Source: Dyadobacter sp. CY261
GTDB taxonomy: Bacteria > Bacteroidota > Bacteroidia > Cytophagales > Spirosomataceae
Length of the DNA stretch: 64,000 bases
NCBI RefSeq assembly: GCF_021440085.1
Contig: NZ_JAKCPW010000003.1
Location: 186,001-250,000 of the forward strand
Reading direction: 5' to 3'
In this document: positions 17,094 to 26,288 of the stretch, piece by piece
Numbering within the stretch: position 1 is the first letter of the stretch
Layout of the letters: each line of letters opens with the position of its first letter
Notes under the pieces: model-generated
What the model was told of the DNA's origin: nothing
Database searches by the model: none
The model's input: only the letters and a program-made list of their open reading frames with translations
Position numbers and translations under genes: made by a program

Positions 17094-18434
17094 TTAGCTA
17101 AGGACGATTTCTTTTTTCTTCGGATCCCAGCTTACGCGTTTGCCGGTATGCAATGCCTGAGTAGCCATGATGTTCGCCACCGAGTGGTTGAAGCCTACAC
17201 GGGCGGGTGCGTTGGATTCCTTACGGCTACGGATACACTCCATCCAGTTACGCATATGCAGGGATGTCATCGGATCGGCGCCGGTATTGGCATCAGTGGC
17301 AATTTTATCACCTGTTTTTAACGACATTTCAGGCAGCAAATTAGCTTGTAAACCCATTCCTTTGGCATCTTTCTCTTTCAGACCGCCCTCGGAAGTGATC
17401 TTGTTCGTGTCGAGGTTGATCATACCGCCATTGGAATAATAATACTCTTTTACACCACCTGCTTCATTGTTGAAGCGTGAAGAGTAAATTACCTGGAAGC
17501 CTTTGCTCTTGTCGTCGAACGGACCGTATTCGAATGCTGCGCTGAATGTATCCACGTTAGTACGACCATCTTTCCAGGTATAAATACCGCCGTTCGCGAC
17601 TACGTTACGCGGCGCATCGAGGCCCGAGAACCAGTGCACTGTGTCGATCTGGTGCGCCATCCATTGTCCGGGAATACCTGAAGAATAGGGATAGAACAAA
17701 CGGAATTCGAGATAGTAACGCGGATTCCATTCCACTTTCGGACGGTTCATCAGGAAGCGGTCCCAATCGGTATCTTCCTTCCGGATCTGCGCTACGAGGT
17801 CCTTGCGGCGCCAGCGGCCCGGCTGGTTTACATTCCAGGTCATCTCGACGGTAGTGATGTCCCCGAATTTGCCCGATTTGATATATTCATACGCTGCCCA
17901 ATAGTTAGGCGCGCTGCGGCGCTGAGAACCTACCTGAACGATCTGTTTCGATGCTTCTACGGCCTTCAATGCCACTTTCGCATCTTCCAAAGTTTCTGCA
18001 AATGGTTTTTCGACATATACATCACGGCCCGATTTCACCGCTTCTGCACAATGCAATGCGTGCTGGAAGTCGGCGGTACTGATGATCACTGCATCCACAT
18101 CCTTACGCGCCAGCAGCTCTTCATTATTACGTGCTTTTACAAATTCGCTGGCCGCATATGGTTTGCCCTTGATAAAGGCCTCCGCTTCGTCGCGGCGGCG
18201 GTTCCAAAGGTCGGAAACACCCATGAACTCAAAGTTCAGTTCTTTGGCATGATCTCCGAAAGAAGGTGCCAGCGAACTGCGGAAACGGTCCGAAAAACCG
18301 ATGATACCTACTCTCACGCGATCATTTGCGCCCAGGATACGGCGGTAGCTGGCCGCTCCGAAAGCATTGGCGCCTACTGCGACACCCGCAGAAGCCAGTG
18401 CTGCATTTTTAAGAAAATCCCTTCTACTGGTCAT
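17094..18434 (-). CDS. Gfo/Idh/MocA family oxidoreductase with Tat signal
   Basis: A 446-residue NAD(P)-dependent oxidoreductase exported by the Tat route (TSRRDFLKNAALASAGVAVG). The Rossmann domain shows VRVGIIGFSDRF and DAVIISTADFQHALHCAEAV, and the catalytic region shows DVYVEKPFAETLEDAKVAL with the EKP Lys and MAHQIDTVHWFSGLDAPRNV with the expected His/Asp. Tat export implies the cofactor is bound before transport, as in glucose-fructose oxidoreductase. In this operon it would oxidise a sugar, probably at C3, to a 3-keto-glycoside for the DUF1080 protein encoded upstream. The specificity is inferred from context. Confidence 0.88.
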   Translation of the reverse strand: MTSRRDFLKNAALASAGVAVGANAFGAASYRRILGANDRVRVGIIGFSDRFRSSLAPSFGDHAKELNFEFMGVSDLWNRRRDEAEAFIKGKPYAASEFVKARNNEELLARKDVDAVIISTADFQHALHCAEAVKSGRDVYVEKPFAETLEDAKVALKAVEASKQIVQVGSQRRSAPNYWAAYEYIKSGKFGDITTVEMTWNVNQPGRWRRKDLVAQIRKEDTDWDRFLMNRPKVEWNPRYYLEFRLFYPYSSGIPGQWMAHQIDTVHWFSGLDAPRNVVANGGIYTWKDGRTNVDTFSAAFEYGPFDDKSKGFQVIYSSRFNNEAGGVKEYYYSNGGMINLDTNKITSEGGLKEKDAKGMGLQANLLPEMSLKTGDKIATDANTGADPMTSLHMRNWMECIRSRKESNAPARVGFNHSVANIMATQALHTGKRVSWDPKKKEIVLS

Positions 18435-18558
18435 GATATTGGATTGAATAAAGTTGACTTGATGATTGCCTGCGGGTTCAATTTGCGGGCAATCGTTTCT
18501 AAATCCCGGCCGCCCGTTTATCTACTGTATTTTTTTACCTTTTTTCCGCCGTTTCGGG

Positions 18559-19926
18559 CTATTTGATTTCCTTCACTTTTAAACTACGGAAAAATACATT
18601 GTCGCCGTGGTCCTGCAACAGCAGATTGCCTTCTTGAGACAAGCCGAAACCTTCGAACTTGGCAAATTTCGAACCTGCTACGAACTCTTTGAACTGCGGC
18701 GAGCCGCGCACATACTCCACTACTTTATAGCCATTCAGGAAATGCTGCACGGTGCCATCTTTCTGAACCACAATGCGCCCCTGGTTCCATTCACCAATCT
18801 TCTTCACAGCATTCTTCGGGCGGTCGGCGGGAATTACGTCGTAGAATGACGCAATGGTGCGGTTGCCGTTTTTGCCCAGCTTAGCATCCGGGTGGCGTTC
18901 GTCGTCGAGCACCTGATACTCGCAGCCAATGCCCGATTTGCCATTGGAATTAAACTTCTGGTCTACAAAATATTTGACGCCGCTATTGGCGCCTTCGGTC
19001 AGTTTAAATTCAAATTCAAACTCGAATGCAGGACCATACAACTTGCGTGTAACAATGTCATTGCCTGTTTCGGAGCCGTCCGATTTCGATATATTAATCG
19101 CGCCGTCCTGGTAATTCCACCGTTTGGCAGGGAATTCGGTACCGCCGTAAGAGCGCCATTGGTCCACCGATTTACCATCATATAATAATGAATAACCCTG
19201 CGCTTTTTCCGACGCGTCGAGATTGTTCGGAATCAGGTTCACGATGCGCACATTGGTAGCCGGGCTTGGTTTCAGATTGGTGGTTTTAATCCGGACATTT
19301 TTCCAACTCACCTGAGTCCCTTCCATTTCCTTACTTCCGATCGCATGCACTTGCAGGCAAATAAACCCTATTGGCGTCATATCGTCCACCACGTGTGCTA
19401 CGGGCACGCCATTCAGGAAGGTACGGATCGAGTTACCGATCGCTTCTATGCGGTATTTGTTCCAGGCGTCCCTTTTGAATGCTTTTTTGCCTTCCGGATT
19501 CAAATCGAGCGGGTAAAGCCATCCGCGACGGGCTTCGTCGTAAATGCCTGCAGAGTATGCCCGGTCGCTCGGGTCGATCTCCACCTGATAGCCATGCACG
19601 CGGCCGTTCTGGTAATCTGGCTTGGATAAGCTGCGGATCTGGATGCCGGAGTTTAGCTTATTATCGACTTTTACGTCGAGTTCGAGGATAAAATCGCCGT
19701 AATCCTTCTCCGTAGTAAGGAACGAATTAGGTGTACCCATTACCGACGTGCCGACAATAGCACCGTCTTTTACTTCATATTTAGCCTGACCGTTGAGTTG
19801 TTTCCAGCCAGTAAGGTCCTTGCCATTGAAGAGGTCTTGCCATCCGTCTTTCGACTTCTGCGCTTGCAGCGGGGAAACAAGGAGGAACGCGGCCAGACCG
19901 ACCAGGGGTAATCTGAATTTTTTCAT
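18559..19926 (-). CDS. Secreted protein with two DUF1080 (3-keto-disaccharide hydrolase) domains
   Basis: A 455-residue periplasmic protein with a signal peptide (PLVGLAAFLLVSPLQAQ). Two concanavalin-like DUF1080 domains lie in tandem: residues about 28-215 (WQDLFNGKDLTGWKQLNG, GDFILELDVKVDNKLNSGIQ, NGRVHGYQVEIDPSDR) and about 238-453 (YSLLYDGKSVDQWRSYGG, FEFEFKLTEGANSGVKYFV, CEYQVLDDERHPDA). Members of this family cleave the glycosidic bond of 3-keto sugars. The position between a TIM-barrel isomerase-like gene and a Gfo/Idh/MocA gene fits that pathway. The two domains are diverged; which is active cannot be seen. Confidence 0.88.
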   Translation of the reverse strand: MKKFRLPLVGLAAFLLVSPLQAQKSKDGWQDLFNGKDLTGWKQLNGQAKYEVKDGAIVGTSVMGTPNSFLTTEKDYGDFILELDVKVDNKLNSGIQIRSLSKPDYQNGRVHGYQVEIDPSDRAYSAGIYDEARRGWLYPLDLNPEGKKAFKRDAWNKYRIEAIGNSIRTFLNGVPVAHVVDDMTPIGFICLQVHAIGSKEMEGTQVSWKNVRIKTTNLKPSPATNVRIVNLIPNNLDASEKAQGYSLLYDGKSVDQWRSYGGTEFPAKRWNYQDGAINISKSDGSETGNDIVTRKLYGPAFEFEFEFKLTEGANSGVKYFVDQKFNSNGKSGIGCEYQVLDDERHPDAKLGKNGNRTIASFYDVIPADRPKNAVKKIGEWNQGRIVVQKDGTVQHFLNGYKVVEYVRGSPQFKEFVAGSKFAKFEGFGLSQEGNLLLQDHGDNVFFRSLKVKEIK

Positions 19927-20042
19927 TGTGTTGATTAATGGTGATGATACCTGAAAAATGCGAAAGGGTATCCAAATCTAATATCAGTTATTACATTAAT
20001 AACGAAATATTAATAGGAATACCCTTACAAATCCAGTTTGGG

Positions 20043-20939
20043 CTATACCGGATATTTCAAAACCCCGGTGATATATTTTTTATTAATCTCGGCGCAAATG
20101 AGTGGTGACTTTTCAGGATCGGGTACACCGTCGAGCTCTACCACGGCCCAGCCTTTGAACTTGATTTTGTCCAGCGCCTTGAAAACGGCCGGAACATCCA
20201 CTCTCCCCTGCCCCAGTTCCACGAACTTGTAGCCACTTTTGGTTTCAGCAGGTTTGGTGTCTTTCAAATGCAGGGAATGCAGAATGTCTTTGTATTTGAC
20301 CACCGCTTCATGCGGTTCTCCGCCGCCTTGCTTGTAATGTGCGATGTCAAGCAGTAGTTTAATATAACGAGGGTCCATCGCCTGCACGATCACATCCACT
20401 TCTTCGGGGGTTTCGCCGAGTTGGTTCATGTGGTTATGGTAAACGGCCTGTACGCCCAAATCTGCCGTTTGCTTACCCACTTCATTCATCACCTGCGCCA
20501 GTTTTTTCAGCTCCTCCACGGACGGAGCGCGGTCTTTCGGCCGAAGACTATTGGTGAGCTGCATGGCATTACCACCCAAGGCTTTTACAAAACTTGCGTG
20601 TGCTACATGCGTATCAACCGTACTTTCAAACTTTGCCGGATCTATCTCCACATTCCCGCTCGAAAACATGCAGAGCGTCAGGCTATTTTTGATCAAGGCA
20701 TCTTTCAGTTCGGAAACCTTGTTCCGGTAGGGCCCGAAAGTGTTGGCACGCAACTGAATACCTTTGAAACCGAGCCCGGCCAAATCGACCATGGCCTGCT
20801 CGTCTTTCCCGCCCCAGGTAATGGCCGAATAGCCGATTTTTATATCTCCTTTCTTCACCGCGGCTTCCAGCCAGCCGGCCCCCGGCAGACTTGCAGCCAT
20901 AGCCAGCGAAGTGTTTTGTAAAAAATCCCGTCTGTTCAT
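20043..20939 (-). CDS. Sugar phosphate isomerase/epimerase-like TIM-barrel protein
   Basis: A 298-residue protein of the xylose-isomerase-like/AP-endonuclease-2 barrel family with a Tat-like N-terminus (MNRRDFLQNTSLAMAASLPG). Barrel strands and metal ligands are visible in IKIGYSAITWGG, QAVYHNHMNQLGETPEE, IKLLLDIAHYKQGGG, LHSLHLKDTKP and WAVVELDGV. Relatives in such loci act on 3-keto sugars or their glycal products by isomerisation, elimination or hydration. It follows the SusD gene after a hairpin and begins the four-gene enzyme part of the operon. Confidence 0.85.
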   Translation of the reverse strand: MNRRDFLQNTSLAMAASLPGAGWLEAAVKKGDIKIGYSAITWGGKDEQAMVDLAGLGFKGIQLRANTFGPYRNKVSELKDALIKNSLTLCMFSSGNVEIDPAKFESTVDTHVAHASFVKALGGNAMQLTNSLRPKDRAPSVEELKKLAQVMNEVGKQTADLGVQAVYHNHMNQLGETPEEVDVIVQAMDPRYIKLLLDIAHYKQGGGEPHEAVVKYKDILHSLHLKDTKPAETKSGYKFVELGQGRVDVPAVFKALDKIKFKGWAVVELDGVPDPEKSPLICAEINKKYITGVLKYPV

Positions 20940-20990
20940 TTCAGGTTTAGATTAATATAAAATCCTAAACTCCCAGACGATATAAAACAA

Positions 20991-21017
20991 CAATGACCCG
21001 CTATCTACGGGCCATTG
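20991..21017 (-). terminator. Hairpin between SusD and enzyme genes (attenuating terminator)
   Basis: Arms CAATGACCCG (20991-21000) and CGGGCCATTG (21008-21017) pair with one wobble, followed on the minus strand by a T-rich stretch. It lies between the SusD stop and the TIM-barrel start. Such a hairpin would lower expression of the enzymes relative to SusC/SusD rather than fully separate them. Confidence 0.6.
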
Positions 21018-21026
21018 CTTGTAAAT

Positions 21027-22853
21027 TTATTTCGGAATTTCCGTGAGGGGCGGCACATTCAACTCATATCCCGCATATCCCTTGTTCTGATTAATCCGCG
21101 CCTGCGTATTCCCATCGATCGCCGACTGCGGAATGGGCCATAGCACATGGTACGGGCTCATGGTGTATTCGTCGGCATGCCGGGTTTTCACCCCTTTATT
21201 GTAAAAGTCATTTTTCTCCATGACCCGATCGTAAAAGTAATTCTCATCCGAAAACTTGGCCATGCTGTAAGTTTTACCATTCGGCGCAGGTTTGCCGGTT
21301 TGTGCGAAAATATAGGCAATGCGTGTCAGCTCGGTTTTTCGCGGTTCTTCAAAATAGAGCTCCCGTGCGCGCTCGTCGAGAATCGTCCCGATGTTAATTT
21401 TACCCGCCGCGAGGGGCGCGCAGTTCGCGCGGGTCCGAACCGCATTCACGTCTTCGGCCGCTTTGGCGAGGTCGCCCTTCCAGGCGTACGCTTCCGCACG
21501 CAACAGATAAGTTTCGGCCAACCGGAACACATACCAGTCGGTATTACCTCCCTGAGGCTGTACACGCAAAGGGTCTTCGATGAAGAACTTATAGTTGGGC
21601 CAGTCGAACCAGCAACGGATCGTATCTATCGTGAGCACCACACCTTCCGCATTTTTAAGTTGCAAATGCTTGCCGTAAAAGCTGTCCGTTTCCTTGATTT
21701 GGGGGTTATTGTACAAAATATCCTCCATCCGTGTCCAGTTGCCGGGTGCGTGCCGAAGGTCGTTCTTGTCATCCCAGATCTGGTTCTGCGAATAGTCGGT
21801 CGGGCGTAAACGTCCGATCCCGCGGCCATATTTGACCACCTGATCGATCTCAATGCCATAGGTGTCGATCGTGCCCCGGTTTCCGTTCGGCGTGTTAATG
21901 TTGTTGAACCAAAGCGGCACACCGTTCCGCATGGTGAGTATACCGCCGTCGACATTACCTTCGATATTCAACCGGTCGATTACAAGCATTAATCCTTCCG
22001 TATTGGTTGCCATCGCTTTGTTTTGCGGCCTGTGTAAATCCCACACCACATTTCGAGAAGCGTCATTGGCATTCACCCCAAACCGCGATGTCATCAGCTT
22101 GTGCGTGCCGCCGTCGATTACGTTAGTTGCCGATTTGATGGCATCATCAAACAGCCCCAACGCCAGATTAACCTTCGTTAGCAAATGACTTACTGAACCT
22201 TTATTCACCGTGCCTTTGTCCGTCACCGCGGGCACCCATTGCTCGGCCAATTCCAGGTCCTCTTTCATCTTTTTAAGGATTACTTCTCGTTTTGTCGTCT
22301 TAAAATCGAGTTTTGGGCCATTCACCTCTTCGAGTAGCAACGGCACATCCCCAAACTGTTGCGTAAGCCGATAGTAACGGGCCGCCCGGTGAAAATAGGC
22401 TGCGCCCAGGAGTTCATTTTTCTCCTGCTCACTTTTATAGGTGGGTAAATCGATGCGTGAGATGGCCGTGTTGGCATATTTAATGCCCTTGTAGCCTTCC
22501 AGCCAATACCAGCCGATCCTGTTATAGTCGATATGGTTCAACTGAGCATCGGGAGTGATGAGCAGGTTCAGGTTCTGTGCAGGGCCCGATTTGTCGGTTG
22601 TACCCTCCACGGCAATGTCAGAAAAGACCGATTCGGTAATCATCGGCATGGCATCGCCATACCATTCCAGGCGCAGGTTACGCTCACATGCGACAAGCGT
22701 CGCTTTTAAGCCTGCCAGGTCTTTAAAAGTCAGATCGGGCTCGTAAAATGAGAGCGGCTCAGGCTTCAGCCAGGTTTCCTTGCAGGAAGTAATGGCTATT
22801 CCTGCGCCAAGGAGCCCCAATGCCAATATATATTTGGATGTTTGGTTAAACAT
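21027..22853 (-). CDS. SusD/RagB family nutrient-binding outer membrane lipoprotein
   Basis: A 608-residue surface lipoprotein with a signal ending GIAITSC (Cys lipidation) and the SusD helical fold. Characteristic parts are [39 protein letters not shown] near residues 145-165, [20 protein letters not shown] (TPR part), and the C-terminal [17 protein letters not shown]. It captures an oligosaccharide or similar solute at the cell surface and passes it to the SusC channel encoded 27 bp upstream. The ligand is unknown. Confidence 0.93.
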   Translation of the reverse strand: MFNQTSKYILALGLLGAGIAITSCKETWLKPEPLSFYEPDLTFKDLAGLKATLVACERNLRLEWYGDAMPMITESVFSDIAVEGTTDKSGPAQNLNLLITPDAQLNHIDYNRIGWYWLEGYKGIKYANTAISRIDLPTYKSEQEKNELLGAAYFHRAARYYRLTQQFGDVPLLLEEVNGPKLDFKTTKREVILKKMKEDLELAEQWVPAVTDKGTVNKGSVSHLLTKVNLALGLFDDAIKSATNVIDGGTHKLMTSRFGVNANDASRNVVWDLHRPQNKAMATNTEGLMLVIDRLNIEGNVDGGILTMRNGVPLWFNNINTPNGNRGTIDTYGIEIDQVVKYGRGIGRLRPTDYSQNQIWDDKNDLRHAPGNWTRMEDILYNNPQIKETDSFYGKHLQLKNAEGVVLTIDTIRCWFDWPNYKFFIEDPLRVQPQGGNTDWYVFRLAETYLLRAEAYAWKGDLAKAAEDVNAVRTRANCAPLAAGKINIGTILDERARELYFEEPRKTELTRIAYIFAQTGKPAPNGKTYSMAKFSDENYFYDRVMEKNDFYNKGVKTRHADEYTMSPYHVLWPIPQSAIDGNTQARINQNKGYAGYELNVPPLTEIPK

Positions 22854-22880
22854 ATTTCATACAGTTTTGTGTGATCAGGA

Positions 22881-25800
22881 TTATAAGGTGATATCAAGCC
22901 CGAGTGTGTAAATTCGAGGGCTCGGTACCGAGGTGGCAATGCTGTTGCCTGTCGCGCCGTTCGTGCCGTTTTCTGGATCCCAGAAGTTCCATTGCGGAGC
23001 CCAAAAGCCGATATTTCGCACGTTGGTGTAAATACGCAGGTTTTGCACCGCCACTTTTTGGCTGACCGCCTTGGGTACAGTGTAAGCTACCGAGAGGTTT
23101 TCGAACCTTACGAAAGATTTGCTTCTGTATACGCTATAACCCGTCGCCGAACCTTCGCTCGAATAGAGCCTGGCCCATTCGTCCTGGCGGTTCTCTTCGG
23201 TCCAGTAAGGGAATACGTACGAGCTTGTCCGGTCCACAAATCCGTCGCGGTTTTTCATCTGGTTAAATGTCCCCTTCTGCCCCCAATAGGAATAGATCAT
23301 GAACGACACATCCAGGCTTTTGAACAATTTGAACTCGTTCCGCAACGTCCAGCGGAAGCGCGGCGAGGTATAGCCAAGGAATTCCTTGTCGTCATTGGTG
23401 AACTTGCCGTCGTTATTGACGTCCTTCAATTTGAAATCACCCGGCTTCACACCGTATTTGGCAGCTTCCGCCTCTTCTTCCTTCTGCCAGATCCCCAGGA
23501 TCCGGTAGTTCCAGATCTCATCCAGCGCATGACCGATAAACCAACGATTTGTGATATCGTCCGCCTCCTTCCGGCCCGTTACATTGCCCGACCCATCTTT
23601 GACATCGACATAATTTCCGTAGAGATGAACGATCTTATTCCGGTTGAGCTGAAAGTTGAAAGTACTGCGCCATGTAAAGTTCTCCCGGCGGATATTGTTG
23701 GAGTTTAAACTGATTTCCAGACCCTTGTTCTGTACTTCTCCGAGGTTATCCCAGACATTGTCGAAACCCAAAACATTCGGCAATGCACGTTTTACAAGCA
23801 AATCCTTGGTCGTTGATTTATACATTTCAATACTACCATCCACCAGATTATTGAACAATGCAAAGTCCAGACCGATATTCAGCGCATTTGTTTTCTCCCA
23901 TTTCAGATTGGGATTGGCCATGCGGCTTACATAAAGCTGACTGACCTGGTACACGGTGCCGTCGGGCTTAACATGCAGGTATTTTCCACTGGAAAGATCA
24001 GCCAATGCATCGTAACGGGGAATATCCCGGTTACCATTATTACCATACGAAACACGCAGCTTTCCATAGCTCAGCCATTTGCTGGTCAAAAAGCTTTCAT
24101 CCGTAAACACCCAGCCCAATGCAGCAGACGAGAACACGGCCCGGGGGTTTTTCTGCCCGAATGCCGAATACCCGTCACGGCGGCTCGACACCGTAATCAT
24201 ATATTTCTCTTTGAATGAATAAAACAGACGGGCCATCAATGCGTCGGCAGTGCTTGTCTGGTCATCTGTAAATACGACCGGAAGCCCACCAGCCTGGATG
24301 TTATGATAACCCAACACATCCGTAGGCGTAAAACCCTTATTCGAAATACTGTCACGCCAGCTACGGAAACGTTCGGCATTGGCCAGGAAAGTAAGATCGA
24401 TATTGTGTTTCTGGTTAATGGTTTTGCTCCATTTCAGGATATTGTCCACCTGCCAGTTGAACACCGTCGAATCCTTCCGCGAGGCGCGCCCGCCTTCCGC
24501 CGCCCATTCCGCATGCTTGGCAGATTCGGCATTATAGCGGTGTGTATAGTCGAAACGGGGCGTAAAATTGAGTTGATAAGTAAAGCCAAACGGCAGATTG
24601 ACCCTTGCAAAAATCACCGAGTTCAAAGTCTGTGCCCCCTGGTCTCGCTGGGTGAAGCTGCGCGCGTAATAGGGGTGGTTCCCACCGCTGGCCTCGCCGT
24701 TTGGCCGCCAGGAGTAATTTCCGTTTGCATCAAACTCCGATCCCCAGGGTGACAACACCCTGGCCAGATCATAGTTCACCGGCACCTGGCTCTCGTCCCT
24801 TCTCGCAAATTGCGTATTCATCCCTATCGTCAGGTGCCGGTTCACTTTTCCTTCCAGGTTCAGGCGTGCGCGAACGGTGCCGTACTTGTCGCCTACTATA
24901 ATGCCCTGGTTATTCAGGTATCCCAGCGACATGTAATAAGAAATGCGCTCGTTGCGTCCCGACAGGCTAACTGTATGATCCTGCCGAAACCCTTTTTGAA
25001 AAATCTTGCTGTACCAATCTACGCTTTTGCCGTCTTTATAATTCTGGATTTCGGCCGGTTGCATTCCTAGCCGTTGCAGCCATACGGTCGTGGGGTCGCC
25101 TTTGGAGCCATCATACGCCAGCCATTGTTCAAGCGTGACACCTGCCGGAAGCTTGTTCGGATCTGTGAACCGGGACGGTTCGGCAGTGGCGTTGATGTTG
25201 CGCATTACATCCTGGCGCCAGGTTACGAATCCTTCCGGGCTGAGCACAGCTTGATCTCTGGCTACCTCGGCAAAGCCAAAATTGCTGTTGATATTGATAA
25301 TCGGCTTGCCTTCCTTCCCTTTTTTGGTGGTGATCAAAATAACGCCGCTCGCCGCCTTTGCACCAAATACGGCCGAGGAACTGGCATCTTTCAGCACGTC
25401 GATCGTCTCGATGTCGTTTGGATTGATGTCTTCCAAGCCCCCATAATAAATCGTCCCATCCAGCACGATCAGCGGTGTGGAACCTGCATTAATGGAGTTC
25501 TGCCCCCGCACCGAAACATTTCCACCGCCCTTCGCAGAAGTGGAAAACCCGACGTTCATGCCCGGCACATTCCCCCGGAGCACATCCTGGACCGACTGCG
25601 GGTTTTCATTTTCCAGCCGGGTAGCGTTTACCTGCGAAACTGCGCCGGTAAGATCCCGCTTTTTCAGGGTACCATACCCCACCACGACCACTTCATTGAG
25701 CGTTTTCTGGTCCGGAGCAAGCGAAATGTCGACCACACTCGCATTACCCGTCTCCTGCTCTTGTGTGACATAACCGACGGCCGAAAAGACCAGCACCGTC

Positions 25801-26078
25801 GAATTACCCGGTATTTCGATGGTGTACTTGCCATCTGCATTGGTTGTCGTGCCCTGGGTGGTGCCTTTGACCACCACCGTAACACCCGGAATAGCAGCAT
25901 TTCCTTCTTTGGCCAGCACGGTACCGGTAATAGTTCTATCGGCTTTTATGACATGGCCAACCCTTGCAAGCGGACTCGCGACGACACTGGCGGGCACCGG
26001 CGGGTGCAGGCATATCGCAAATATGCATACCCCGCTCATGCGCCGCAAAGAGGTGAGAAAACCTTTTGTAATGTGCAT
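22881..26078 (-). CDS. SusC/RagA family TonB-dependent outer membrane receptor
   Basis: A 1065-residue outer membrane import channel. The N-terminal carboxypeptidase-regulatory-like domain (ITGTVLAKEGNAAIPGVTVV, about residues 50-135) is followed by the SusC signature LNEVVVVGYGTLKKRDLTGA, the plug (DVLRGNVPGMNV, ASSSAVFGAKAASGVILITT) and a 22-strand barrel ending SPRIYTLGLDITL. It imports solute in a TonB-dependent way with the SusD partner directly downstream. The N-terminus is poorly hydrophobic until about residue 14, so the exact start is uncertain. No STN domain is present, so it is not an obvious sigma-factor-signalling receptor. Confidence 0.94.
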   Translation of the reverse strand: MHITKGFLTSLRRMSGVCIFAICLHPPVPASVVASPLARVGHVIKADRTITGTVLAKEGNAAIPGVTVVVKGTTQGTTTNADGKYTIEIPGNSTVLVFSAVGYVTQEQETGNASVVDISLAPDQKTLNEVVVVGYGTLKKRDLTGAVSQVNATRLENENPQSVQDVLRGNVPGMNVGFSTSAKGGGNVSVRGQNSINAGSTPLIVLDGTIYYGGLEDINPNDIETIDVLKDASSSAVFGAKAASGVILITTKKGKEGKPIININSNFGFAEVARDQAVLSPEGFVTWRQDVMRNINATAEPSRFTDPNKLPAGVTLEQWLAYDGSKGDPTTVWLQRLGMQPAEIQNYKDGKSVDWYSKIFQKGFRQDHTVSLSGRNERISYYMSLGYLNNQGIIVGDKYGTVRARLNLEGKVNRHLTIGMNTQFARRDESQVPVNYDLARVLSPWGSEFDANGNYSWRPNGEASGGNHPYYARSFTQRDQGAQTLNSVIFARVNLPFGFTYQLNFTPRFDYTHRYNAESAKHAEWAAEGGRASRKDSTVFNWQVDNILKWSKTINQKHNIDLTFLANAERFRSWRDSISNKGFTPTDVLGYHNIQAGGLPVVFTDDQTSTADALMARLFYSFKEKYMITVSSRRDGYSAFGQKNPRAVFSSAALGWVFTDESFLTSKWLSYGKLRVSYGNNGNRDIPRYDALADLSSGKYLHVKPDGTVYQVSQLYVSRMANPNLKWEKTNALNIGLDFALFNNLVDGSIEMYKSTTKDLLVKRALPNVLGFDNVWDNLGEVQNKGLEISLNSNNIRRENFTWRSTFNFQLNRNKIVHLYGNYVDVKDGSGNVTGRKEADDITNRWFIGHALDEIWNYRILGIWQKEEEAEAAKYGVKPGDFKLKDVNNDGKFTNDDKEFLGYTSPRFRWTLRNEFKLFKSLDVSFMIYSYWGQKGTFNQMKNRDGFVDRTSSYVFPYWTEENRQDEWARLYSSEGSATGYSVYRSKSFVRFENLSVAYTVPKAVSQKVAVQNLRIYTNVRNIGFWAPQWNFWDPENGTNGATGNSIATSVPSPRIYTLGLDITL

Positions 26079-26231
26079 AGGTCAGTGGATTAAAATGGTG
26101 TTTTAGGTGAAATATACCACCCTGACGCCACCCATTCCAGCGCACACCGACAATGGATTAATCCTAGTTTTTAACCGGATAGTTTCATTGATTCTGCGGT
26201 AAGTTTTTTTCGATTCGGTTAATTTCAAAAC

Positions 26232-26266
26232 AAAAAAGGATGGCTGCACGAGGCAACCATCCTTTT
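26232..26266 (-). terminator. Terminator after the upstream SusD gene
   Basis: AAAAGGATGG and CCATCCTTTT form the stem with an inner GC/GC pair, and a T run follows on the minus strand. It lies 22 bp after the stop of the SusD gene at 26289 and splits the locus into two SusCD transcription units. Confidence 0.8.
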
Positions 26267-26288
26267 CCGAAAGTGTTATCTGATCCGA

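Noticed and set aside
25074..26093. Long plus-strand open frame opposite the SusC gene
   Set aside because: The minus-strand SusC protein has full-length family features; the opposite frame is a by-product of its codon use.
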